DNA from: Skeletonema tropicum
Lineage: Eukaryota; Bacillariophyta; Thalassiosirophyceae; Thalassiosirales; Thalassiosiraceae
NCBI GenBank assembly: GCA_037178625.1
Contig: CM074134.1
Location: 682,001-746,000 of the forward strand
Direction of reading: 5' to 3'
Length of the DNA: 64,000 nt
Under the pieces are notes generated by a model. It was not told where the DNA came from and searched no databases. It saw only the letters and a list, made by a program, of their open reading frames with translations. Positions 56,063 to 64,000 of the stretch are shown piece after piece. The translations under genes and the position numbers were made by a program. Each line of letters starts with the position of its first letter. The first letter of the stretch is position 1.

Positions 56063-56707
56063 ATTATCATTCCAGCCGACAATTTGAGCAATTGCCCTCC
56101 GCAGTGGGGCGTAAACCTTGAAGTTTTTGAAGACTTCTATTGCAATACTTTCACACTACCCGCGAAATAGAAGAGGCTACAGCCGAAGCAGAATGTTACG
56201 GGTGGACGGATTCACGATATCTTTATGAGGGGGGTGATGAGAGGACTCTCTCCAGCACCAGCAGTGGAGACACTGATATTTGGACTAAACGCAGAAGATT
56301 TTATGCACATGAAATATGGAACTGGTGACTAGGCATTGTTGATTTTACCGGCACCTCAAAATGTTGGGCCCATCATGTTGGCAAAGGGTAGTAGCGTCAA
56401 ATTTGGTTGGGTTTTCGAGGTGCCGGCATAATGGTGATGACGGCCTATGGGTCTGAAAAGGGGTAATGATTCGCTAACAACGTGCTAGTTAATTCCGCGC
56501 AACAGGGTGTCAAAAAAGGTTTTTTTGAGGTTTTTTTTTTTAAATCGAGTTGGCCTCGTTTTCATGTAAATGTCCGTTCGCGACCCTCTCGAGAGACCGT
56601 GTAAGAAGATGAGGCAGAAAGGAAGAATGTGTTTTAAGTAATTCGGATTCATATGTGGATTCACAGAAAGAGAAAGTGAAGAATTATATGATGCTACAGA
56701 AAATGAT
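56063..56707. other. Spacer with a short inverted repeat
   Basis: 645 bases between the zinc-finger gene and the MORN gene. Contains the inverted repeat CCGGCACCTCAAAA (56348-56361) and TTTTCGAGGTGCCGGC (56412-56427), which could fold into an 80-base hairpin. The segment just before 56708 is open (ESEELYDATEND) and may be the end of an upstream exon of the MORN gene. Confidence 0.45.
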
Positions 56708-57199
56708 ATGCCTCATGGCTTTGGCTTTTTTAGCATCCCACAAAAAGATGGATACTCTTCAATTTGGTACATCGGTAACTTCAAATTTGGCCAAGAACAC
56801 GGATTCGGAACAATGTTCTACCCAGAACACGGCGTTTCTTACACAGGTATCTACTCTCAAGGGGAGGTGCAATGTGATACCACCCTATCCTCTGCCGAGA
56901 TCAACCTTCATCTCCAAACACACCTCATCCATGTCTCCAACATCCTCAACAACGTACAGGAGGATTTGGATGATGCAAAGACCACGATCGAACAGGTCAA
57001 TTGCTCCTTGACTAACTGGAAAACAAAATTTGATATTGTGTGTAACTTAGCACAGAGTTCTGGGGTCGATCTTGAAACCCTCAACAATATCAGAAATGAA
57101 CATGATACTCTTACATTGTACAACAAGGCTCTCACTTCTAACGTCAATTACATCACCACTTTCACCAACATTAAGAAGGAATCCGAGAGTGGGTACTAA
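56708..57199 (+). CDS. MORN-repeat protein, 5' end uncertain
   Basis: 163 codons from MPHGFGFFSI. It holds about two MORN repeats (GFGFFSI, WYIGNFKFGQEHGFGTMFYPEHGVSYTGIYSQGE). A helical stretch (HVSNILNNVQEDLDDAKTTIEQVNCSL) likely forms a coiled coil. MORN repeats often bind membranes or act as scaffolds. The frame is open upstream to a TAA near 56638, and a CACAG acceptor-like site near 56670 could join an earlier exon, so the true start may lie elsewhere. It belongs to the same family as the fragment at 54441. Confidence 0.6.
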   Translation: MPHGFGFFSIPQKDGYSSIWYIGNFKFGQEHGFGTMFYPEHGVSYTGIYSQGEVQCDTTLSSAEINLHLQTHLIHVSNILNNVQEDLDDAKTTIEQVNCSLTNWKTKFDIVCNLAQSSGVDLETLNNIRNEHDTLTLYNKALTSNVNYITTFTNIKKESESGY

Positions 57200-57745
57200 C
57201 TCTGCCAAATCATACTAACAGTCCTGTAGAATATTATTTCACCAAATGATTTACATCTCGCTCTAATTTCTTCCTACCTGTCTTCAATCGTTTCCACACG
57301 TTCACATTAAACCTCTTCATAGATAATCCCTCTCACATAAATCAATATTCTCCCAACCGTGTCTCAGTAATCACTACACAGCATTCGTAGAAGGCAATGT
57401 ACAACCTTTATTACATAATTATTAAAGTGTTACATAACGTACTATTTGAATACTGCTATGTATATAAGTAGACACAATCAATATCGTAGTAGATAGCCGG
57501 TGCCTCCTCTCTTATTTAGAAAACCCGCGCAGCGGCTAGACGAGCGTCAGCGAGGCTAGTGTAAGTAAAAGTAGCAGTAATGCAAAATACGAGTAATTTC
57601 CCCTAGCATAAGTAGAGTACAAAGGATTTTCATCCCGCTAACTCTTCCAACGCTTTCGTTCAGCCTTCATCTAAAAACAATGACTTCCTGGATCTAATAA
57701 TCGTGTATTATTCAGTCAGAGCACAATCCAAGCAAGTATTTAATC
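57200..57745. other. Spacer containing a dispersed palindromic element
   Basis: 546 bases before the V-ATPase gene. The palindromic element at 57523-57562 lies in it. No gene recognised. Confidence 0.4.
57523..57562 (+). repeat. Palindromic GC-rich element, copy 2
   Basis: ACCCGCGCAGCGGCTAGACG then AGCGTCAGCGAGGCTAGT matches 52807-52847 with small deletions and substitutions, in the same orientation. Confidence 0.75.
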
Positions 57746-58412
57746 ATGGTGAGTGTTTCATCATGACATGCTAATATTAGGAGTCACCATATTTTCGTCT
57801 ACGCAGCCATCGGTGGGCTGTATTTCGAAAGGGAAGGACATCTCTTCTCAACGGCTATATCTAATGCGCATCATTTTTTATGTTCTACTTTTCTACAACT
57901 CAAACGGTCGTTTTACTCTATTGCTCTTCCGCCTCGTGTGTCTCCTAGGAATCTGGAAAATTAGTAGCCGTTATTGGTGATGAGGTAAGTCAAAACTTAG
58001 GTTTGGAGTTGATTTTAAATGGTCGCATTGCATTGTTTTGTGTCTTGCGAATGCTGCGGATTCTAATTATATGTCTCTCCCATAAATCACTCGCGCAAAC
58101 CAGGACACTGTCACTGGGTTCCTTTTAGCTGGAGTAGGCCACCGAACGGCTGATTCTTGCAACTTTCTTACCGTCAAGCAAGACACTAAATCCGACGTTG
58201 TCGAATCTACACTAAAAGCTTTCACTCAGCGTGATGACATCGGAATCATCCTTATCAATCAACATGTAGCCAATGATATGCGTCATATTTTGAAGGATTA
58301 CAATCAGACAATTCCTACTATTTTGGAGATCCCTAGTAAGGAGCATCCGTATGATCCGGAGCAGGATTTTATCATGCAGCGTGTGAACATGTTTTTGGGA
58401 GGAGGGGCATAA
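57746..58412 (+). CDS. V-type ATPase subunit F (Vma7), three exons
   Basis: Central-stalk subunit of the V1 sector of the vacuolar proton pump. Exons 57746-57748, 57949-57984 and 58104-58412 give 115 residues, close to the usual 115-125. Conserved phrases are GKLVAVIGDEDTVTGFLLAGVG, RDDIGIILINQHVANDMR and TIPTILEIPSKEHPYDPEQD. The coding part of exon 1 appears to be the ATG alone, followed at once by GTGAGT. An alternative acceptor at 57805 (ACGCAG) gives a frame that does not reach GKLVAVIGDE, so the acceptor at 57948 was chosen. The second intron (57985-58103) is certain; the first is less so. Confidence 0.88.
57749..57948 (+). other. Intron 1 of the V-ATPase F gene, directly after ATG
   Basis: The donor GTGAGT follows the start codon and the acceptor is GTGTCTCCTAG. 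Joining gives M-ESGKLVAVIGDE. Length is 200 bases. Confidence 0.6.
57985..58103 (+). other. Intron 2 of the V-ATPase F gene
   Basis: The donor is GTAAGT after GGTGATGAG and the acceptor is GCGCAAACCAG. The join gives the conserved GDEDTVTGFLL. Length is 119 bases. Confidence 0.92.
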
Positions 58413-58644
58413 AAGAAGAGTGGACTGCCTGGGTGTTTTAGTTAATTGAATGTCATTATGGTGAAAATTGAGACGCGGGGGAGATGTAAAATGTAGGATG
58501 ACAATGCACATAACTGCGTTGCGAAAAAAATAAAGGGGTGGTGGATAACTTTAGAATGATATCATCTTTGTCTTCTTATCGTTAGCTGTGGTATCTAGTT
58601 GAGGGAGTAGCCAATCTCTAACTTCATTTGTCCGGCAAAGAGAC

Positions 58645-61600
58645 TTACTTCACAATTAGAAAAGAATGGACATCGCGGACGAACGCATCAAAGTTGTTCT
58701 TGAACTGAATACGCACCATTCTTCCTTCCCTCCCTTCGGCAGCGACCTTTGCCAGAACCTGAGGCTTGATCAACCTCTCAAATGCCTGGTGCATGCGTTG
58801 CTGCTTGTCATCTGACCCGAGCTGTTGAGAAATGATGCTGACTAACCCAATGAACTTCTGAACGTCAATCGCTGCCAAAGGCAACAGTGCCATACCTGAC
58901 GACTCGAGGCGATCCCAAATAATTGGTTTGAATATAACTTCTTGTATCAATCGCTGGGAACAGTTTTCAATTATGTCACCCTTCGTAGCTAAATGAGATG
59001 CAAGTGCGTGCGTTTTGAGATGTTCCTTTGCCAGCGACGCCAAGCCTTGTAGAGAGCTCTTTGAGACTAGCGAATCTGAATGACTCATCCCAAAGAGAAG
59101 GGAGTCTAGAAGAGAGCTGAAGAGCTCAAATGGAAGGGCACACAACTTTTCTGGGTACGTTTCTACCATAAACCCAACCAAAGAGAAATACATCTGACAC
59201 AGCGTTGGGTATTGAAGGAGACCTTGGGTCATGAGGGGAAGAATTTGTTGGAGGCCGAAGAAGATCACATCAGTGATCTGCCCAGTTTCTACACCCTTTG
59301 ATGAGTTGCAGAGATCGGTAAAATCTTTGGTGCCAAGGTGAATGAGCAATTGAATTGCGCACAAAATATCCTGATAACTTTGTTCTTCTTCGAATTCCCC
59401 TTCCAACGCTTCAGATCTTTTATTAATTACTCGATTTTTGCAATGTTGTTCTGAGTAGTATCTCAGGAGAGAGGCAGAAGACGTGAAGAGGCTGATGCAC
59501 TGGTCTCTATCAAGCATGGAGAGGTAGCGCTCTGCATAATCACGGAATAACTTCAGGAGCGCCTCGCAAATAGTAAGATCTGCTGCATAATATGTCATCA
59601 AACCTGATAGATGGGGCAAATAAGGAGTGATAAAGTGCGGCACCCTTTCGGGTTCAGACATCTCCGATGCGCAAACGATTCCACCAAAAAGTAGAATGGA
59701 AAGACAAGCTGACTCCTGCACATTGATGTCATTTGCTTTCGCTTGTTTGTTGCTGCGAGAAACGGTTGTGTTAGAATCATCTGCAGCAAAATACCATACA
59801 TAAGCAATCTCAATCATCTCACCTTAACGCCTCGCAGAGTGCCCAGAAGTGATTTGATACTGCTTTCAAACAGCTATCAAGTACAGCATTTGACTTCTCA
59901 TTGTCCATATCACTGCACCCGACTACCAAGCACGTAAGAACACGGGCCCTATCAACGTATGGAAGCCTTTGATATCCCTTCACGGCTTCAACTGACAAAT
60001 TTCCACCAAAAGATGACATTGATGATGAAATTTCTGCTGGAGATGCATTATGTCGTAGCGATGCGCACACTGAATGCAAAGCAGCTATTTGCTGAAATGA
60101 AGGAGAAACCATCATTAATTGACGGACAAAAGGTCCCTTCTTCGCAAGAATCAGTAAGAGAGATGTTGATTCGTCTTGTAGTTCTTTTTCTTGCGGCCAG
60201 TGGCAGAAATATATCAAGCTCAATGTTGCGCAGAACGAAATGATTGGGCTCGCGCTCTCCGGAGTAGACCATCTAGCAAATATTCCCTCTCTGTGATAAT
60301 CATCAGACAATGGGAGGACGTACGCAGCACTCCATCGACGAAAGAACCACATAAGTGTCTTTGCTAGCAATGGTGAGAGGCAAGGCTCTGTAGGATGAGC
60401 CGAAGCTTTCATTGCTTGGGCTTCAGCAACAGAACGAAGCAGCTCAATTAAATTCGCAATGGATGTCAAGCAGTCATTCCCTGATGAACGACTAAGCTGA
60501 CAAGCATTGCATACAGCGTCTGGAATTGAAGGAGTTTCTCCCGCACACTCGTCTGTCAAAAGATGACACGCGCATAGTATCAGCATCCTTGCCTCTTCCA
60601 GCAATGCTGCCATTGCTGCCGTCATTTCGCTTCCATTTCCCGCTCCTTCAAACAGTGACATAAGCCTTGGTACGCACTGCTGGAACATCCCAGCCAATGT
60701 TGACATGGATGCAGAGATATTGAGCCTCCCTAGAGATGCTGCTGATACCATTTCTTCTTCGACTCCAAATTCCCAAATCATTTCCCTGATCTCGTCCAAA
60801 TCTTCTCCTTGCTGTGTCAAGTATTGTTCTTCCAAAGATGACATACGCACACGACAAGCTATGTAGTGGCCATATAGAGGCGCCAGTACATTTGCGAGGT
60901 TATCTGATGCAGCTTGAGCATCACCGCTCAAAAGCCAATAATCATCTCCCATCGCTTCACTACATTGGAGGATTTGAGAGGCAGCTTCATACTTCCATTC
61001 AAGGCCTTCCATGCATTCAATGTCGCCTTGTACGCGTTCGCACTCTCCAAGACTGCGTTCTAACAACCACTTGCCAACCATCGCCATTGCTGATAAGAAC
61101 CTTGGAAACGATGTCAATTGACTCAAAGTCTGGACACGAAAGTTTGTGGCCAGACGATTCAGCATGGTAACAAGATCGATAACCTCGGCACACATAAAAT
61201 CTGATTCTTCTGCGGATTGTATTTGTTGCTGATTCTCGGTAAGAATAGTTTCCAAGGCGTCCAGGCAGCCATCTAGAAGAAACCCAGCATATGCACCACG
61301 TTCATTCTCGCCGGAAAAGATGGGACCTCCGGCTATAGAGGACAATTGTAGCAATAGTTGCCGCAGTTGATGTGCCATTCTCCCACGTTTCTCCTCCAGA
61401 CTACGAGGTAAGGAATTCTGATTGCCTACTCTCACAGCAGTGTAAACACGGAACATTGCACCAAGGAATTCGGGATTAATCAATGTCTCTCGCCATCGTT
61501 GCGGTGGGCGCAACAACACACTGCTCCCATCTTTTTTTGTGCTGCCATTGGAAAAATCCCATTTACCGCTAGATGCACCAAACTCCCATGACAATACATC

Positions 61601-62554
61601 AAATGTTAGGCTGACTGTCGTTGTCCCCATATCCAGCAATGATTCATTATTGATTGCTTCGTTGTGGTTATTTTCAGGATTGAGCATGAACCCTACGAAC
61701 GAAGAGAGAGCACCCATGGATAATTGCAGTGTTGTATCTAACCCACTCTTACTGCCATTTCCGCTCACAGTAGCTTCTTCATTTCCGTTTTCAAATACTT
61801 GATGGCACAACCGATGAAATTCAATCGGTAGATTATATCTTGCCGAAGAATTTCCACCAGTAAACTCCCCAACGAGCAGAGATAGAAATGATGCAGACAT
61901 GGCTCCAGTGTATTGCCTACGCATCAACTCCACTGGCTGCAATGATTGTTCGAAGGGAGATACCAGCAAAGAATTTAGGTATGAAAATAGGTCTTGACCA
62001 TCTGTTGTATGGAATCGTTGCATATTCGGCATCAAACTAGTCGTCATGAGTGATTCCAAATAATTTTGTTGACTATCCTGTTGCTGCACTTGTGATGATG
62101 TGTCATTTGAAGCACCAGCAGTCCACGCACGTTTCCAAAAGCTGGCTGCACTGCTGAGACAAGCCATAGTTAATGTTCGAGGCAGAGCAACACTCCCAAT
62201 GTTGCAGCAACCCAAGCCTATTGCAAGTAAACAATCTCTGACGCACGAACGAAACGACGGCTGGAAGTATTCCCATCTAAATAGCATCACGTGTCTCACT
62301 CCAGTAATGCAATGGAAGAGAAGCTGTTCCTCATCCCCCGAAAGTGGTGTAGTAGCAGAGTCTGCAGCAGCACTCAAAAACCCATGATTGGTAAGCAGTT
62401 CTAAACTCGCCCTAAGAAAGAGATATTGTTCATCGCCTGTATTTCGTAAGTGCTCCAACGAGGCGTGTAGAATTGCGATTGAATTGGGTGGAGCGCCTTG
62501 AGGAGGTTGCCAATTTGGCGGCGGTGTTGATAAAACTTGTTGCAATTGCTCCAT
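58645..62554 (-). CDS. XPO4: Exportin-4 (importin-beta family karyopherin), two exons
   Basis: Nuclear transport receptor made of HEAT repeats. Exons 62554-59823 and 59752-58645 encode 1279 residues, against 1151 in human. Family phrases are visible: LTFDVLSWEF and RWRETLINPEFL in the N-terminal half, LTDECAGETPSIPDAV and LLAKTLMWFFRRWSAAYVLP in the middle, and SYQDILCAIQLLIHLGTKDFTDL, FFGLQQILPLMTQGLLQYPTLC and YPEKLCALPFELFSSLL in the C-terminal exon. It ends VHSFLIVK. In animals XPO4 exports eIF5A and some other proteins; the substrate here is not shown. There are no frame defects over 3.9 kb. It converges on the V-ATPase gene with 232 bases between. Confidence 0.88.
59753..59822 (-). other. 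Intron of exportin-4
   Basis: On the minus strand the donor is GTGAGA after GCGTTAAG and the acceptor is CCGTTTCTCGCAG. The join reads CEALSNKQAKAND-like sequence in frame, whereas a nearer acceptor (GCTGCAG) would create an immediate stop. Length is 70 bases. Confidence 0.85.
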
Positions 62555-62892
62555 GATTATCTAGAGTTACTGACTGCACTTGAGTTACTTATTGCTCTAC
62601 TACTATGTGTGTCCTCAGTACTTTCGAATAGCTTTCGAATCATTGTTCATTTTCACTTGTTTAGGCTGTGAGTTTGTTTCCTGCAACTGCAACTCAACTC
62701 GATTTGAGGAGCTCCCGATTTGGGGGGGAGGAATAAACGGTTTTTCCAGTACCGATTCAGCGCATGCTGTTGTGAACGAGAAACAGCCCCTCAACTAAGT
62801 TATGTTAGGGGCTAATAACCTACATTTAAAAAAAACGATGGATAAAAAAAATACGTAGGGGTACGTAGGAATAGTACAAAGTCAGTTGAGCC

Positions 62893-63001
62893 CAGTTGCG
62901 AGTTGCGAGTTGCGAGTTGAGTTGCGAAGGTCTATTTTTTTTTGCTCAACTGGCCTCTTCACTTCGCTTCGCTCGGCAAGGTGAACTGCAACTCGCAACT
63001 C
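62893..63001. repeat. GTTGCGA short tandem repeat with inverted partner
   Basis: The left part repeats AGTTGCGAGTTGCGAGTT four times with a shortened unit, and the right part ends GCAACTCGCAACTC. The two can pair to form a hairpin of about 110 bases with a T-run and CTTCGCTTCGCTCGG in the loop. Confidence 0.7.
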
Positions 63002-63314
63002 AAAAAGCGTTCGAACGCCCGAGGCCCCCCTTTCTGACCAACGGCAGCCCCTACAAAAAACTACAAATCATCACTTCACTTCCCACTTGACGTAAACAAA
63101 CTCACAGCCTTAGAAAGAGATCTCTTTTCTTTTTTTCCGGACGACAGACGGACGGATATTTAACCCTCAGGTTGAGGGATTTTCGATATCGTACGGATTG
63201 AATCCGGAATCGATCTGGAACTCCCGCCCGGTGACCGGTGACAGTTGACAGTGGCTCGCGTTTTGATTGGACATTCTTGGAAAACTCGATTTCTTTCTTA
63301 TGTACAGTGTGAGC

Positions 63315-63460
63315 CGTAGTTGCCCGCTTTGGTACTTGCCCGTCCACAGTAGTTGCCCGCTGGAAAATCCGGACACAGGAAGTCCGGACAACGAATTCGA
63401 TAGTTGCCCGTCCACCGTAGTTGCCCGCCCCAACGAGCGGACACACCCGCGGGCAACTAC
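63315..63460 (-). repeat. Dispersed GTTGCCCGC-rich repeat, right copy
   Basis: Reverse complement shares ordered blocks with 5411-5574. On the plus strand the word AGTTGCCCG occurs at about 63318, 63350, 63401 and 63419, with a related CTTGCCCG near 63335 and an inverted copy GCGGGCAACTA at 63449-63459, so it is itself built of short repeated and palindromic pieces. Confidence 0.75.
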
Positions 63461-63856
63461 GGTGAACACACTTTATGCTTTTCCTTTGTGCGATCCGCAA
63501 TTCACGGGGCGGAACGAGCACGGAAGAGAAAAAGACTTTTAGACTTGCGTTCGTCTTCTCGTGCCATCGAAACAACACTCGTTCCTCTCCTACGTGTTAC
63601 CGTAAGGGTGCCGCTGCCGCCATTTTTGTAGAACATTGTAAAATTCTCTGCAATGGATTGGAAGAAAGACTTGATGTTTGCTTCGAATTCTCAATCTGCT
63701 GTCCTCGCTCTGCTGACATAATTTTTTTAAAGCGTTGCGTTTGAAAGATCTTCGTCACTCAAACTCAACATCTTCATTTCCTCCATATCAACTGCTCTAT
63801 CTCAACCTCTCCATCCCGCCTACGCTACTGACAATCATCGCGGTTGATTTACCAAG

Positions 63857-64000
63857 ATGAAGTTTATTGAATCTATCAACGAAAAAGTCGAAGGCTCTTT
63901 CGTCGGGAAGTACTTCCAACTCAAGGAGCGTGGATCGTCTTTCTCAACCGAGCTCGCTGGCGCATCCGCAACATTTCTTACCATGGCTTACATTCTAGCT
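63857..64000 (+). CDS. AzgA-type purine (xanthine/uracil family) permease, N-terminus only
   Basis: 48 codons run off the right end of the window. MKFIESINEKVEGSFVGKYF is followed by QLKERGSSFSTELAGASATF and LTMAYILA. The pattern F-x-L-x-x-R-G-(S/T)-x-x-x-T-E-x-x-A-G-x-x-T-F-L-T-M-A-Y-I is the N-terminal signature of the AzgA guanine/hypoxanthine permease family in the NCS2 group. The last residues start the first membrane helix. It is probably a plasma-membrane proton-coupled purine importer; which purine cannot be told from this fragment. Confidence 0.85.
   Translation, partial: MKFIESINEKVEGSFVGKYFQLKERGSSFSTELAGASATFLTMAYILA

Larger units (their letters stand above)
62555..63856. other. 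Repeat-bearing intergenic region, no gene recognised
   Basis: 1.3 kb between divergent genes XPO4 (-) and the permease (+). Holds the GTTGCGA short tandem and inverted repeat at 62893-63001 and the dispersed repeat at 63315-63460. The remaining sequence shows no coding signal. Confidence 0.45.

Noticed and set aside
1..64000. Bacterial, viral or organelle origin of the window
   Set aside because: Spliceosomal introns, plastid presequences and nuclear housekeeping genes throughout make it nuclear eukaryotic DNA.
1..64000. tRNA, rRNA or snRNA genes
   Set aside because: I looked in the spacers for tRNA boxes and conserved RNA motifs and could not support any; a covariance-model search would be decisive.

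Overview
The window looks like nuclear DNA of a diatom, probably a centric species. Genes are on both strands, and several carry short GT-AG introns of about 65 to 300 bases. Two adjacent proteins start with bipartite plastid presequences that have the AFAP motif typical of diatoms and other algae with secondary plastids. Products are eukaryotic throughout: SF3B1, ribosomal protein SA, BiP, TRAPPC8, inositol phosphate kinase, Yju2/CCDC130, SMG7, V-ATPase subunit F and exportin-4. The species call is inference; intron structure, presequences and protein families are read from the sequence.

Layout. 1-5206: 3' part of a decayed Ty1/copia retrotransposon with its right LTR. 5411-13635: SF3B1 (+), ribosomal protein SA (-) and ER chaperone BiP (+); the last two share a 440-base divergent promoter with a duplicated E2F-like box. 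13753-24160: sulfotransferase (-), TRAPPC8 (+) and inositol polyphosphate 5/6-kinase (-). 25182-27874: plastid N-acetylglutamate kinase and a plastid-targeted protein of unknown function with a duplicated domain. 28149-34352: repeat-rich spacer around a beta-propeller/sulfotransferase fusion gene. 34849-38914: plastid thioredoxin-like protein, an unrecognised Gln-rich protein and a Yju2/CCDC130 splicing factor. 39330-44120: a satellite of about 190-base units. 44817-52210: two small membrane proteins (one with an EF-hand), an SMG7/EST1-like protein and a rhomboid protease. 52476-54400: microsatellites and an array of 82-base units with a 500-base N gap. 54441-58412: MORN-repeat fragments, a C2H2 protein and V-ATPase subunit F. 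58645-62554: exportin-4. 63857-64000: start of an AzgA-type purine permease.

The genes do not form one pathway. There is a loose RNA-processing theme (SF3B1, Yju2/CCDC130, SMG7) and a secretory-pathway theme (BiP, TRAPPC8, two sulfotransferases, V-ATPase), but nothing shows co-regulation apart from the RPSA/BiP divergent pair.

The oddest feature is that nearly every break in a reading frame here, in the retrotransposon and in host genes that are essential in other eukaryotes, is a gain of one base (+1). At least three breaks sit exactly on an in-frame stop codon. Insertion-type assembly error is the simplest explanation, but the pattern deserves a direct test. Other points of interest are a satellite whose units each carry a 67-codon frame that overlaps the next in a 14-base start/stop junction, and several short dispersed repeat families, one of which lies upstream of the genes at both ends of the window.
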